This document shows positions 26,276-33,789 of a DNA stretch of 64,000 bases, one piece after another. Origin of the DNA: Anaerotruncus massiliensis (ex Togo et al. 2026) (GTDB lineage Bacteria; Bacillota; Clostridia; Oscillospirales; Ruminococcaceae); NCBI RefSeq assembly GCF_900199635.1, contig NZ_LT962687.1, positions 1,411,501 to 1,475,500 of the forward strand, in the 5' to 3' direction. The position numbers and the translations under genes were made by a program. How positions within the stretch are numbered: the stretch's first letter is position 1; each line of letters starts with the position of its first letter. The notes beneath the pieces are model-generated. The model searched no databases and was not told the origin of the DNA. It was given only the letters and a program-made list of their open reading frames with translations.

Positions 26276-27112
26276 ATGATCGGCGACCTGCATTGTCACA
26301 CACGCTTTTCCGACGGTTCCCTCGGCATCGATGACCTGATCCTCTATGCCAAACGCGCCGGTCTCGACTTTGTCGCGTTGACCGACCACGACACGATGGC
26401 GGGCGTCAGCCGCGCCGAGCAGCTCGGCAAGCGCTACGGCATCGGGGTGATCGGCGGTGTGGAGATTTCGGCGCGGGATTTTGCCCGGGACCGGAAGGTC
26501 CACCTGCTCTGCTACCAGCCCAAGGTGCCCGACCGGCTCGAAGGGATGCTCAAGCACACCCTCGAGGGGCGGGACCGCGCCATCCGGGAAAGCATGCGCA
26601 GGGTCATGAAGCTCTTTCCGGTGACGGAGGAGCACGTCCTGCGCTGCGCCAAGGGCTCGGCGGCGCTCTATAACGTCCACATCATGCTCGCGCTCGCCGA
26701 CCTCGGCTATGCGGAGAGCCTTTACGGCAGCCTCTTCCGCCAGCTGCTCGCGGAAAAGACGGGAAGCTGCTTCGTCCCGCACGCCTATCCGGACGTGTGG
26801 GAGGCGGCGAAGCTGGTGAAAAGCGCGGGCGGCGTCTGTGTGCTGGCGCACCCGTCCGAGTACGATTCGATCGACCTGATGGAGGAGCTCGCCGGGGCGG
26901 GCGTGATCGACGGGGTGGAGCGGTACCATCCGCGCGTCAGGGAGAAGGATATCCCCGCGATCGACGCGGTGATCGAGCGGTACGGCCTCATCGCCACGGG
27001 CGGCACCGACTTCCACGGCGGCAACACCAACCACCCCAACCCGCTCGGCACCTGCCTGACGATGCAGGAGCCGCTGGAACGGCTTTTCAAGCTCTCAAAG
27101 AGCAGATCATAA
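26276..27112 (+). CDS. PHP-domain phosphoesterase (RNase AM/TrpH-like)
   Basis: A 278-residue PHP-domain protein. Metal-ligand motifs are visible: GDLHCHTRFSDG at residue 3, ALTDHDTMAG near 35, GVEIS near 62, LAHPSEYD near 198, and the final GGTDFHGG near 241. This pattern matches the TrpH/YciV group, which hydrolyses 3',5'-nucleoside bisphosphates or trims 5' RNA ends. Start ATG 26276 has AGGAGG 8 bases upstream. First gene of an operon with malic enzyme 18 bases downstream. Confidence 0.88.
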   Translation: MIGDLHCHTRFSDGSLGIDDLILYAKRAGLDFVALTDHDTMAGVSRAEQLGKRYGIGVIGGVEISARDFARDRKVHLLCYQPKVPDRLEGMLKHTLEGRDRAIRESMRRVMKLFPVTEEHVLRCAKGSAALYNVHIMLALADLGYAESLYGSLFRQLLAEKTGSCFVPHAYPDVWEAAKLVKSAGGVCVLAHPSEYDSIDLMEELAGAGVIDGVERYHPRVREKDIPAIDAVIERYGLIATGGTDFHGGNTNHPNPLGTCLTMQEPLERLFKLSKSRS

Positions 27113-27130
27113 GATACGCACGGAGGACGC

Positions 27131-28303
27131 ATGGACATCAAGGAACAGGCTCTGCAAAAGCACTATGAATGGAAGGGAAAGATCGAGGTCGTCTCCCGCG
27201 CGCCGATCGAGCGGCGGGAGGACCTGTCGCTGGCCTACACGCCCGGCGTGGCCCAGCCCTGCCTCGAGATCGAGCGGGACGAGTCCCTCTCCTACACGCT
27301 GACCCGGCGGGGAAACCTCGTCGCGGTCGTCACCGACGGCACGGCGGTGCTCGGGCTCGGGGACATCGGCCCGGCGGCCGCGATGCCGGTCATGGAGGGC
27401 AAATGCGCGCTCTTCAAGGCGTTTGCGGACGTGGACGCCTTCCCGCTCTGCATCGACAGCAAGGATCCCGATACGATCGTCAACACGGTGAAGCTCCTCT
27501 CCAAGAGCTTCGGCGGCGTCAACCTGGAGGATATCTCCGCGCCCCGCTGCTTCGAGATCGAACGGCGGCTCAAGGAGGAGTGCGAGATCCCCGTCTTCCA
27601 CGACGACCAGCACGGGACCGCGGTGGTCGCCTGCGCGGCGCTGCTCAACGCCTGCAGGGTCACGGGACGCGGAATGGGGAGCCTGCACATCGTTTTAAAC
27701 GGCGCGGGCGCGGCGGGCATCTCCGTGGGCAGGCTGCTGCTCCGGATGGGCTTTGGAGAGCTCGTGATGTGCGACGTCGGCGGGATCATCCATGAGGGCG
27801 CGGACTGGCTCACCCCGCCGCAGGCGGAGATGGCGAGGGTCACGAATCCCCGCGGGCTGCGGGGAAGCCTCGCGGACGCGCTGAAGGGGGCGGACGTGAT
27901 GATCGGCGTCTCCCGTCCGAACCTCGTGACAGGGGAGATGGTCGCCTCGATGGCAAAGGACCCGATCGTTTTCGCGATGGCCAATCCCACTCCCGAGATC
28001 ATGCCCGACGCGGCGAAAGCGGCGGGCGCGGCGGTGGTCGGGACGGGGCGTTCGGATTTCCCCAACCAGATCAACAACGTGCTCGTCTTCCCAGGCATCT
28101 TCAAGGGCGCGCTCGCGGTGCGGGCGCGGGAGATCACCGAGGAGATGAAGGTCGCGGCCGCGAAGGCGATCGCCTCGATGGTGCCGGACGGGGAGCTTTC
28201 GGCCGATCGCATCCTGCCCGACGCGCTGGACAAGCGGGTCGCCGACCGGGTGGCCGAGGCGGTCGCGGACGAGGCCCGGGCCTCGGGCGTCGCAAGAATT
28301 TGA
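27131..28303 (+). CDS. NAD(P)-dependent malic enzyme
   Basis: Oxidatively decarboxylates malate to pyruvate. The 390-residue short bacterial form shows the catalytic tyrosine in LAYTPGVAQPCLEI near residue 35, the lysine in VMEGKCALFKAF near 89, EDISAPRCFEIE and FHDDQHGTAVV (metal and substrate), and the Rossmann motif LNGAGAAGISVGRLL near 189. Cofactor preference is not clear. ATG 27131 has GGAGGA upstream. No phosphotransacetylase fusion domain is present. Confidence 0.94.
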   Translation: MDIKEQALQKHYEWKGKIEVVSRAPIERREDLSLAYTPGVAQPCLEIERDESLSYTLTRRGNLVAVVTDGTAVLGLGDIGPAAAMPVMEGKCALFKAFADVDAFPLCIDSKDPDTIVNTVKLLSKSFGGVNLEDISAPRCFEIERRLKEECEIPVFHDDQHGTAVVACAALLNACRVTGRGMGSLHIVLNGAGAAGISVGRLLLRMGFGELVMCDVGGIIHEGADWLTPPQAEMARVTNPRGLRGSLADALKGADVMIGVSRPNLVTGEMVASMAKDPIVFAMANPTPEIMPDAAKAAGAAVVGTGRSDFPNQINNVLVFPGIFKGALAVRAREITEEMKVAAAKAIASMVPDGELSADRILPDALDKRVADRVAEAVADEARASGVARI

Positions 28304-28319
28304 TTGACGGAGGACCGGT

Positions 28320-28565
28320 ATGAAGATCAGCTATAAACCAAAAGGCGTCTGTTCGCGTATGATACATGCAGAGGTTGAAGACGGTATCGTCAAGTCCGTG
28401 GAATTCATCGGCGGCTGCAGCGGCAACACGCAGGGCGTGAGCCGGCTGGCGGAGGGCCGCCCGGTGGAGGAGGTCGTGAAGCTGCTCGGCGGCATCCGCT
28501 GCGGCATGAAGGCGACCTCCTGCCCCGACCAGCTCGCGCTCGCGCTGGAGCAGGCGCGGGAATAG
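28320..28565 (+). CDS. TSCPD domain protein (TIGR03905-type)
   Basis: An 81-residue protein recognised by its C-terminal ATSCPDQLALAL (TSCPD motif), the GGCSGNTQGVSRL centre and IRCGMKATSC. Small TSCPD proteins are widespread in Clostridia; the same domain occurs near the end of class II ribonucleotide reductases, where cysteines assist in reduction. Four cysteines (about residues 11, 32, 58 and 65) could bind metal or a cluster. Function is not established. It follows malic enzyme by 16 bases in the same operon. Confidence 0.85.
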   Translation: MKISYKPKGVCSRMIHAEVEDGIVKSVEFIGGCSGNTQGVSRLAEGRPVEEVVKLLGGIRCGMKATSCPDQLALALEQARE

Positions 28566-28604
28566 GAAGCGGCGGCCGTTTTCACAGGAGGGAGGGTGTT
28601 TCCC

Positions 28605-29162
28605 ATGCGATTCGACGACAGCGATATCAAAATAGCGCCGGACGATCCTTCGGAGGTCTTCGACACCTCGGAGGGGGCGGCGGCGGCTTTTGCGCGCGAA
28701 AAAGCCAACGGCAATATGGAGAAAGCGCGCGCGCTCGGGGTCCAGTTTGCCGCCGAGCTGACCGCCGACGAACGGGGGATCGTCTGGTTCGGCATCGGTG
28801 CGTTCGACAGCGCCGAGACGCTCTCCCAGCGCAAGGTGCTTTTTTCCTATCTCGTCGGACGGGTGATCGAGGACATGGCGCCCAATTCGATCGTGGCGCA
28901 GTCCGCGATGTCCGCTTACTATGACGAGCTCCAGCGGGTCTCCGGGGAGACCTACGGGCTCGTCAGCGATTCGGCGGCGCTCTCCCTCTATATCCTGGCG
29001 GGGCGTTCCTCGCCGGACGACATCGGCGCGGTCGGCAGGGTGTTCGCGCGCCTCTGCGGCAGGGAGGACGACCCGGTCTTTGTCCGGTACGGCAGCGAAC
29101 TCACGAGCTATTTTGCCATGTACTGCACCCAGCTTGCGCTGCGCGCGCAGCTGATCCGATAG
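28605..29162 (+). CDS. Conserved-looking helical protein of unknown function
   Basis: A 185-residue acidic, mostly alpha-helical soluble protein without a signal peptide or membrane segment; I do not recognise a family. Features: an N-terminal acidic stretch, AAAAFAREKANGNMEKARALG, WFGIGAFDSAETLSQRK and a helical C-terminal half containing LSLYILAGRSSPDDIG. ATG 28605 has AGGAGGGAGG about 9 bases upstream; a GTG at 28596 is possible. It ends the PHP-malic enzyme operon, before a terminator. Confidence 0.7.
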   Translation: MRFDDSDIKIAPDDPSEVFDTSEGAAAAFAREKANGNMEKARALGVQFAAELTADERGIVWFGIGAFDSAETLSQRKVLFSYLVGRVIEDMAPNSIVAQSAMSAYYDELQRVSGETYGLVSDSAALSLYILAGRSSPDDIGAVGRVFARLCGREDDPVFVRYGSELTSYFAMYCTQLALRAQLIR

Positions 29163-29173
29163 ACGGAATAACA

Positions 29174-29204
29174 AAAAGAGCCGGCGCCAAGCGCCGGCTC
29201 TTTT
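29174..29204. terminator. Bidirectional terminator
   Basis: AAAAGAGCCGGCGC and its complement around a CAA loop, A4/T4 flanks, between convergent genes. Confidence 0.92.
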
Positions 29205-29208
29205 CAGT

Positions 29209-29922
29209 TCAATGCTCCTTATGGAGCCTGTGCAGCCAGTCCATGACCCGCTGCTTATAGAGGATGCCGACCAGCCCGATCGCCGCGGTCAGCAGGAAAA
29301 CGACGATCGCCATCCCCCAGTTGCCGCGGCTCACCGAGGCGCCCATCCAGGTGGAGGTGATGATCGAGGGGATCCGCGCGAAGGTGGAGATCAGCAAAAA
29401 CTGCGCGGGCCTGATCTTGCTGACGCCCGCCAGATAGGTGAGCATGTCCTTCGGGGTGCCGGGGATGAGGAAGAGGATGAAGGTGACGGTTTCCACCTTT
29501 TTGGTGTTGTTGATGAATTTGAATTCGCTGAGCTTCTGCTCGCCGAAGATGCGCGCCACCAGCCGGTAGCCGAACCGGCGCACGAGGAAGAAGATGGCGG
29601 AGGAGGCGATCACGATCCCGAGCAGGCAGGTCAGGAGGCCGCCCCAGGCGCCGTAGAGCGCGCCCGCGAGCAGTTCGACCGGCTCGCCGGGGATAAAGGC
29701 GATGACGATCTGAAGGATCTGGACGCCGAGCAGGATCAGCCAGCCGGTGAAGCCGAGCGAATCGATCCACGCGCGGAGCTGTTCCTGGTTGCCGGGGTCG
29801 GAGAGGCGCCGGAAGAGGGGCATACAGAGCAGGGAGAGGATCCCGATGACCAGGACGAAGCCCACGGCGGCCGCGATCAGCTTTCGGTATTGCTTTTTTT
29901 CTTCTGGGGTAAGGTTTTTCAT
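29209..29922 (-). CDS. VTT/DedA-family (TVP38/TMEM64-like) membrane protein
   Basis: A 237-residue polytopic inner-membrane protein with about five to six hydrophobic segments. The VTT domain signature is present: IAFIPGEPVELLAGALYGAWGGLL near residue 70 and LFLIPGTPKDMLTYLAGVS near 150, matching the re-entrant loop motifs with conserved Pro-Gly. Members are lipid scramblases or undecaprenyl-phosphate/small-molecule transporters; the substrate here is unknown. ATG 29922 follows a weak AAAGAGA; GTG 29928 would add two residues. Confidence 0.85.
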   Translation of the reverse strand: MKNLTPEEKKQYRKLIAAAVGFVLVIGILSLLCMPLFRRLSDPGNQEQLRAWIDSLGFTGWLILLGVQILQIVIAFIPGEPVELLAGALYGAWGGLLTCLLGIVIASSAIFFLVRRFGYRLVARIFGEQKLSEFKFINNTKKVETVTFILFLIPGTPKDMLTYLAGVSKIRPAQFLLISTFARIPSIITSTWMGASVSRGNWGMAIVVFLLTAAIGLVGILYKQRVMDWLHRLHKEH

Positions 29923-30098
29923 CGTCACATCTCTTTTTCCGGAAAGTTCCTTTTCCTATCCAACGAGATTCCCCGCCCCTCCGCTTCAAACGGATGGGAA
30001 ATCCGGTTTCAACACCAATATAACATGTTTGCGCGGAAAAGCTGTTTCAGGATTGTAAATTTTGCGGGAAGCGTGGAAAACGGGTCAGGCAATAGGTT

Positions 30099-30127
30099 TT
30101 GCTTTTTCCTCCGAAATATTGTATCAT
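30099..30127 (+). promoter_or_regulatory. Promoter for the DUF4364 gene
   Basis: TTGCTT (30099-30104), 17-base spacer, TATCAT (30122-30127). The predicted start point falls at about 30134, on top of the first in-frame ATG, which argues for a start further in. Confidence 0.55.
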
Positions 30128-30162
30128 AGGGAATGGAAATCGACGACTGTGGGGTGGAAATT

Positions 30163-30750
30163 TTGTACGAAGGATTCCGGGCGGGCGTGGAGCCGGGCGG
30201 GCTGACCACCGACTACGAGATCAAGATCCTGATCTGCCACGTCCTTAAGCACATCGAACGGCCGATGCCCGTTTCCGCCCTGATCGAACTGTTCGTGGGC
30301 GAGGGGATCGGCAACTATTTTGAGGCGGCGAGCGCGGCGGCCGCGCTCGTCAAGAGCGGGCACATTGCCATCGGCGGCTGCGAGGGGGAAAAGTGCTACA
30401 CCCTGACCGACCTGGGAGAGAGCGCCGCCGGGACGTTCGAGAAAACGCTTCCGCTCAGCGTGCGGGAAAAGGCGGTGGACGCCGCGAACCGCTACTTCAT
30501 CCGTAGGGAACGGCGCGCGCACAACAAGGCGGAGGTCCAAAAGGCGGACGACGGGTACCTTTTGACGCTGACGATCACCGACGTGGGCAGCGACCTGCTG
30601 AAATTGACCATCCTTCTGCCCGACGAGGAGACCTGCGGGCGGATCAGGGAGCGGTTTTTGGACGACCCGATCGTGGTCTATAAGGGGGTCGTGGCCTCCC
30701 TGACGGGCAGCTTTGAGAACGTCGGCGCGCTGCTGGACGACGTGGAGTAA
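30163..30750 (+). CDS. DUF4364 family winged-helix protein
   Basis: A 195-residue protein of a Clostridia-specific family predicted to be a transcription regulator. The N-terminal AGVEPGGLTTDYEIKILICHVLKHI is the family signature; residues 20-90 read as a winged helix (MPVSALIELFVGEGIGNYFEAASA, then KCYTLTDLGESAA). The C-terminal 80 residues are an alpha/beta domain of unknown ligand. I chose TTG 30163 because GGGGTGG stands 5 bases upstream and the promoter leaves no leader for ATG 30133 or room for its ribosome binding; ATG 30133 and GTG 30154 are alternatives in the same frame. Confidence 0.75.
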   Translation: MYEGFRAGVEPGGLTTDYEIKILICHVLKHIERPMPVSALIELFVGEGIGNYFEAASAAAALVKSGHIAIGGCEGEKCYTLTDLGESAAGTFEKTLPLSVREKAVDAANRYFIRRERRAHNKAEVQKADDGYLLTLTITDVGSDLLKLTILLPDEETCGRIRERFLDDPIVVYKGVVASLTGSFENVGALLDDVE

Positions 30751-30781
30751 ACCCCGCGAAGCCGCATCAGACGGGCAAAAC

Positions 30782-30810
30782 TTGACAGAAACGACAGAAT
30801 CGGTTACAAT
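30782..30810 (+). promoter_or_regulatory. Promoter for the small membrane protein
   Basis: TTGACA (30782-30787), 17-base spacer, TACAAT (30805-30810). Confidence 0.75.
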
Positions 30811-30851
30811 AAATTTTACGCAAAAATCTGATTGGAAACGGGGGGAAGTTT

Positions 30852-31241
30852 TTGCTCAGAAAGCTGATGCTCTATCTGATGGTTTTGGCGACGGCGGTCA
30901 AGTTCGCGTCGCTGGCATATGTGTTTACGACAGATATTGAACGGCTTCCGGTGGCGGTGTACGTCTCGACCGGGATTGTCGTCCTCTTTGGGCTCTTTTT
31001 GATCTGCAAAAACATTGTGAAGCGGGTCGGCAGGAAGGAGCTCGCATCCTATTACGGCTTGTCGGCGGCCGCCGTCTTCTTCAACCTGATCTTTATGAAG
31101 ATCTTCAGCCGCGCGGAGATCGCCACGCTCGATCTTCTCATCCTCGGCACCATGATGGATATCCTCGTCGGGGTGGTCTTTGTGGTGCTGACCGTGCGGG
31201 AGCACAAATATGTGCGCATTAAGATGGGAACGGACTCCTGA
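30852..31241 (+). CDS. Small four-helix membrane protein of unknown function
   Basis: A 129-residue protein made of four hydrophobic segments (about residues 5-24, 35-55, 66-85, 95-115) and a short charged tail. No family recognised. TTG 30852 has GGGGGGAAG 4-5 bases upstream; an ATG five codons inside is the alternative. It has its own promoter and terminator and is therefore monocistronic. Confidence 0.7.
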   Translation: MLRKLMLYLMVLATAVKFASLAYVFTTDIERLPVAVYVSTGIVVLFGLFLICKNIVKRVGRKELASYYGLSAAAVFFNLIFMKIFSRAEIATLDLLILGTMMDILVGVVFVVLTVREHKYVRIKMGTDS

Positions 31242-31251
31242 GGGGGTTGAA

Positions 31252-31279
31252 ACCGTCCGCATTGGCGGGCGGTTTTTTC
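31252..31279 (+). terminator. Terminator behind the small membrane protein
   Basis: ACCGTCCGC pairs with GCGGGCGGT around ATTG, followed by T6. Confidence 0.85.
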
Positions 31280-31316
31280 ATGCAGAAAAATTGGCAAAAT
31301 TTTTTAGGGCAACATA

Positions 31317-31345
31317 TTGCTTTTTTGCGATCTGCGTAGTATAAT
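31317..31345 (+). promoter_or_regulatory. Promoter of tRNA-Ser
   Basis: TTGCTT (31317-31322), 17-base spacer, TATAAT (31340-31345), 30 bases before the tRNA. Confidence 0.7.
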
Positions 31346-31374
31346 AATCAGGTGCCAATCGCGCGGACAACTCT

Positions 31375-31466
31375 GGAGATGTCGCCTAGCTGGTCGAGGG
31401 CGCACGACTGGAAATCGTGTAGGGGTCAAAAGCTCCTCGAGAGTTCGAATCTCTCCATCTCCGCCA
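31375..31466 (+). tRNA. tRNA-Ser(GGA)
   Basis: Acceptor arms GGAGATG (31375-31381) and CATCTCC (31456-31462) pair; discriminator G at 31463 and CCA encoded at 31464-31466. The anticodon stem CACGA/TCGTG encloses loop CTGGAAA, giving anticodon GGA (31410-31412). A long variable arm (about 31420-31440) confirms a class II serine tRNA, and the T loop TTCGAAT is present. Confidence 0.97.
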
Positions 31467-31507
31467 AAAGAACCTGTCTTTGATGATCATCAAAGACAGG
31501 TTCTTTT
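31466..31507. terminator. tRNA-Ser terminator, a perfect 42-base palindrome
   Basis: Positions 31466-31507 are exactly self-complementary, centred on GATC, with A4 at the left and T4 at the right. As RNA it gives a long hairpin with a minimal loop followed by U residues. The first A is the last base of the tRNA CCA end. Confidence 0.85.
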
Positions 31508-31527
31508 CTGTTTCTACGGCATCCATC

Positions 31528-31570
31528 AAAGCTGCTTTCCGACCCATGGGGGCGGGAGGGCGGCTTTTTT
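31528..31570 (+). terminator. Second terminator downstream of tRNA-Ser
   Basis: AAAGCTGCTTTCC-type arm (31528-31545) pairs with 31550-31567 (three G-U pairs, two mismatches) around ATGG, followed by T6. It insulates the next operon. Confidence 0.65.
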
Positions 31571-31610
31571 CTTATAATGCTTGCAAAATGGAATCGACTT
31601 TGAGAAAATC

Positions 31611-31627
31611 AATAACTTTGGGTTATT
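31611..31627. promoter_or_regulatory. LysR-type box (T-N11-A) upstream of cluster gene 1
   Basis: AATAAC-TTTGG-GTTATT is a perfect 6-base inverted repeat and places T31613 and A31625 in T-N11-A arrangement. Its centre lies about 65 bases before the transcription start predicted from the -10 at 31672, the classic recognition-site position for LysR activators. Confidence 0.6.
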
Positions 31628-31646
31628 AATTGGATGTAAAATATGT

Positions 31647-31677
31647 ATTTTTAATTGTTGAAGATAGAGTATACAAT
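31647..31677 (+). promoter_or_regulatory. Weak promoter for the first cluster operon
   Basis: TATACAAT (31670-31677) supplies a -10 (TACAAT), while the -35 region (about 31647-31654, TTTTAA) is poor. A poor -35 is typical for promoters that need a LysR activator. Confidence 0.45.
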
Positions 31678-31757
31678 AAACATGAACAAAAAGCGCGCTC
31701 ATACAACAAATAAAATATGGAAATCGCGACATTACAAAAGTATGGGGAGAAAAAGAT

Positions 31758-32645
31758 ATGATACAAGTCGATCGGGCACTTAAGTTCAGAAAACTGCTGG
31801 AATCGGGCAAGACGCTCTGCTGTCCCGCGGTATATGATCCGCTGTCAATCCGACTGGCGGAGCGCAACGGCTTTGAGGCCGTCTTTGTCAGCGGCTCCTC
31901 CATGTCCTGCGAAGTGATCGGCACCTCCGACGTGGGCGTCTTGTCCTATGGGGAATACCGCAATACGCTCTTAAACATGCTGTGCGTTTCCTCCATTCCC
32001 ATGGTTGTGGACATCGATACGGGCTTTGGCGGGCCGGTCACGATTCTGCGTACCGTCCGGGAATATGAGCAGATGGGAATCGCGGGGGTCATGATCGAGG
32101 ACCAGACGTTCCCCAAGCGGTGTGCCTATTACGACGGGCTGCGGGTGGCCCCCGTCGAGGAGATGAAAATTCGGATCGACTCGGTCCTTAAGGCGCGGAC
32201 AGATCCAAACTTTTTCCTCCTGGCGAGAACGGACGCGGCCGCCGACAACACACAGGGAATGCAGGAGGCGCTCCGGCGCGCGAGGCTGTACCGGGAGTGG
32301 GGGGCCGACGGCGTATTCATCAGCACGCCAAAGAGCGAAAGCGACCTGATTCAGATCGGTCAGCTCGGATTTCCCACGGCGGTGTGCATCACCGAGGGGA
32401 GCCCGACGGGCGACTACAGCGTCGCGGATTTTGAACGGATGGGAATCCAGCTCGCGTTTTTCCCGCAGTCTCTGACACGCTCCTGCATCCGCACAATGCA
32501 GCTGGTGCTGAGCGAGATGCGGGCGAAGGGGCGGACAAACCACCTCGGGGATATCTTCTGCACGCAGGAGGAGCGCGCGAACAGCACCGGGCTGGAGTCC
32601 TATATGGATTTCGAGGCGTCCGTGATGCGGGGCCGTGCGGAATAA
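31758..32645 (+). CDS. Isocitrate lyase/PEP mutase superfamily C-C lyase, paralogue A
   Basis: A 295-residue TIM barrel related to methylisocitrate lyase, 2,3-dimethylmalate lyase and oxaloacetate-type enzymes. Seen: VFVSGSSMS near residue 43, metal-binding VDIDTGFGG near 83, IEDQTFPKRCAYYDG near 113-127 and LLARTDA near 157. The catalytic cysteine of the family motif K(K/R)CGH is kept but the following Gly-His is Ala-Tyr. Loop CITEGSPTGDYS replaces the usual NITEFG type. It should cleave (or form) a bond in a 2-hydroxy-dicarboxylate; the substrate is unknown. ATG 31758 follows GGGGAGAAAAAG. It shares an operon with the dehydrogenase 46 bases downstream. A second copy is at 40047. Confidence 0.85.
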   Translation: MIQVDRALKFRKLLESGKTLCCPAVYDPLSIRLAERNGFEAVFVSGSSMSCEVIGTSDVGVLSYGEYRNTLLNMLCVSSIPMVVDIDTGFGGPVTILRTVREYEQMGIAGVMIEDQTFPKRCAYYDGLRVAPVEEMKIRIDSVLKARTDPNFFLLARTDAAADNTQGMQEALRRARLYREWGADGVFISTPKSESDLIQIGQLGFPTAVCITEGSPTGDYSVADFERMGIQLAFFPQSLTRSCIRTMQLVLSEMRAKGRTNHLGDIFCTQEERANSTGLESYMDFEASVMRGRAE

Positions 32646-32691
32646 CCCGCGCGTCCCTGCCTGGAGAGTGAAAAAGGAGGCTGTACAGGCC

Positions 32692-33780
32692 ATGGCAGAG
32701 TATAAAATCGGAATTTTAAACGGCGACGATATCGGGCTTGAGATCGTGCCGGTTGCCGTCGAGGTGTTGAAAACGGCGGTGAAACGCTATCCGGAGATTC
32801 AGATCGAATGGGTGCCTCTGCCGATCGGGTATCCGTCCTTCCTGGAGCACGGGACGACCCTCCTGCCGGAGGTCCGGGAACGGCTTTACACGCTGGACGG
32901 GTGGATTCTGGGGCCGATCGGACATATGGCCTACCCCAAGGATCAGCCAAACTGCTTCAATCCGCACCCCATCCTGCGGCGGGAATACGATCTGGTGTCG
33001 AACATCCGCCCGGCAAAATCCTATGCGGAGATTCCCTGCATCAATCCGAACGTAGACCTCGTCATCATCCGCGAAAACAACGAGGGCTTCCAGCCGGACC
33101 GCAACATGTTCCGCGGGACCAGCGACTGTATGCCCACGCCCGACATGGCGCTTTCGCTGCGGGTCATTACGAGACGGAACAGCACGCTGGTGGCAAGGGA
33201 GGGCTTTGAACTGGCCCGACGGCACGGCGGGCGCAAAAAGGTGACTGCGGTCCATAAGAACACCGTTTTCAAGCTGGGATGCGGCCTCTTCATCGAAGCC
33301 TGCCGGGATGTGGCGAAGGAATACCCGGACATCGAGTTTGAGACGGTGGTGGTGGACACCTTCGCGATGAAGATGCTGATGCGGCCGCAGGATTACGACG
33401 TCGTCATCACCACCAATATGTTTGGGGATATTCTCTCCGACGAAGCCGCGGGGCTCGTCGGCGGGCTCGGCATGGCGGCGGGACTGTGCGCCGGCCCGCA
33501 GTACTGCATGGCGCAGGCAACACACGGCTCGGCGCCGGACATCGCCGGCAAGGGGATCGCCAATCCGTTCGCGATGATCAAATCGGCGCAGATGATGCTC
33601 AACTGGCTCGCCGGGCGCAAGCAGGACGCGTCGGCCTTAAAGGCGGCCGCCGAGATGGAGCGGGCCATGGAGGCGGTGCTTTCCGACAAGGCGTCCGTCA
33701 CGCCCGATTTGGGCGGGACCGCCTCCACGCTGCAAATGGGACGGGCGGTCTGCGGCCTGCTCGAAGCGGGAGACCTTTAG
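32692..33780 (+). CDS. Isocitrate/isopropylmalate/tartrate dehydrogenase family enzyme
   Basis: A 362-residue NAD(P)-dependent beta-decarboxylating dehydrogenase. Motifs: GDDIGLEIVPVAVEVL near residue 9, substrate Arg cluster LRREYDLVSNIRP, VIIRENNEGFQ, catalytic Lys in VHKNTVFK near 189, metal aspartates in TNMFGDILSDEAAGLVGGLG near 243, and nucleotide loop HGSAPDIAGKGIANP near 282. The family oxidises (2R,3S)-2-hydroxy-3-substituted succinates to 2-oxo acids and CO2. Without leuA/leuC/leuD neighbours of leucine type, and beside lyases and a tricarboxylate transporter, a catabolic 3-alkylmalate or related substrate is more likely than isopropylmalate; that is inference. ATG 32692 has AAGGAGG 11 bases upstream. 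Confidence 0.87.
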   Translation: MAEYKIGILNGDDIGLEIVPVAVEVLKTAVKRYPEIQIEWVPLPIGYPSFLEHGTTLLPEVRERLYTLDGWILGPIGHMAYPKDQPNCFNPHPILRREYDLVSNIRPAKSYAEIPCINPNVDLVIIRENNEGFQPDRNMFRGTSDCMPTPDMALSLRVITRRNSTLVAREGFELARRHGGRKKVTAVHKNTVFKLGCGLFIEACRDVAKEYPDIEFETVVVDTFAMKMLMRPQDYDVVITTNMFGDILSDEAAGLVGGLGMAAGLCAGPQYCMAQATHGSAPDIAGKGIANPFAMIKSAQMMLNWLAGRKQDASALKAAAEMERAMEAVLSDKASVTPDLGGTASTLQMGRAVCGLLEAGDL

Positions 33781-33789
33781 CGCCGGGCC

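Larger units (their letters stand above)
31571..31757. other. AT-rich gap before the catabolic cluster
   Basis: Markedly more AT-rich than its surroundings, this stretch holds the LysR box (31611-31627), a promoter-like region and the leader of the first cluster gene. No ORF seen. The composition break fits the border of an acquired block. Confidence 0.5.

Noticed and set aside
31466-31507. The 42-base perfect palindrome as a transposon end, attachment site or protein-binding site
   Set aside because: It begins at the tRNA 3' end, has A and T runs at the ends, and similar perfect terminator palindromes occur at 42671-42706 and 53642-53671; termination explains it.
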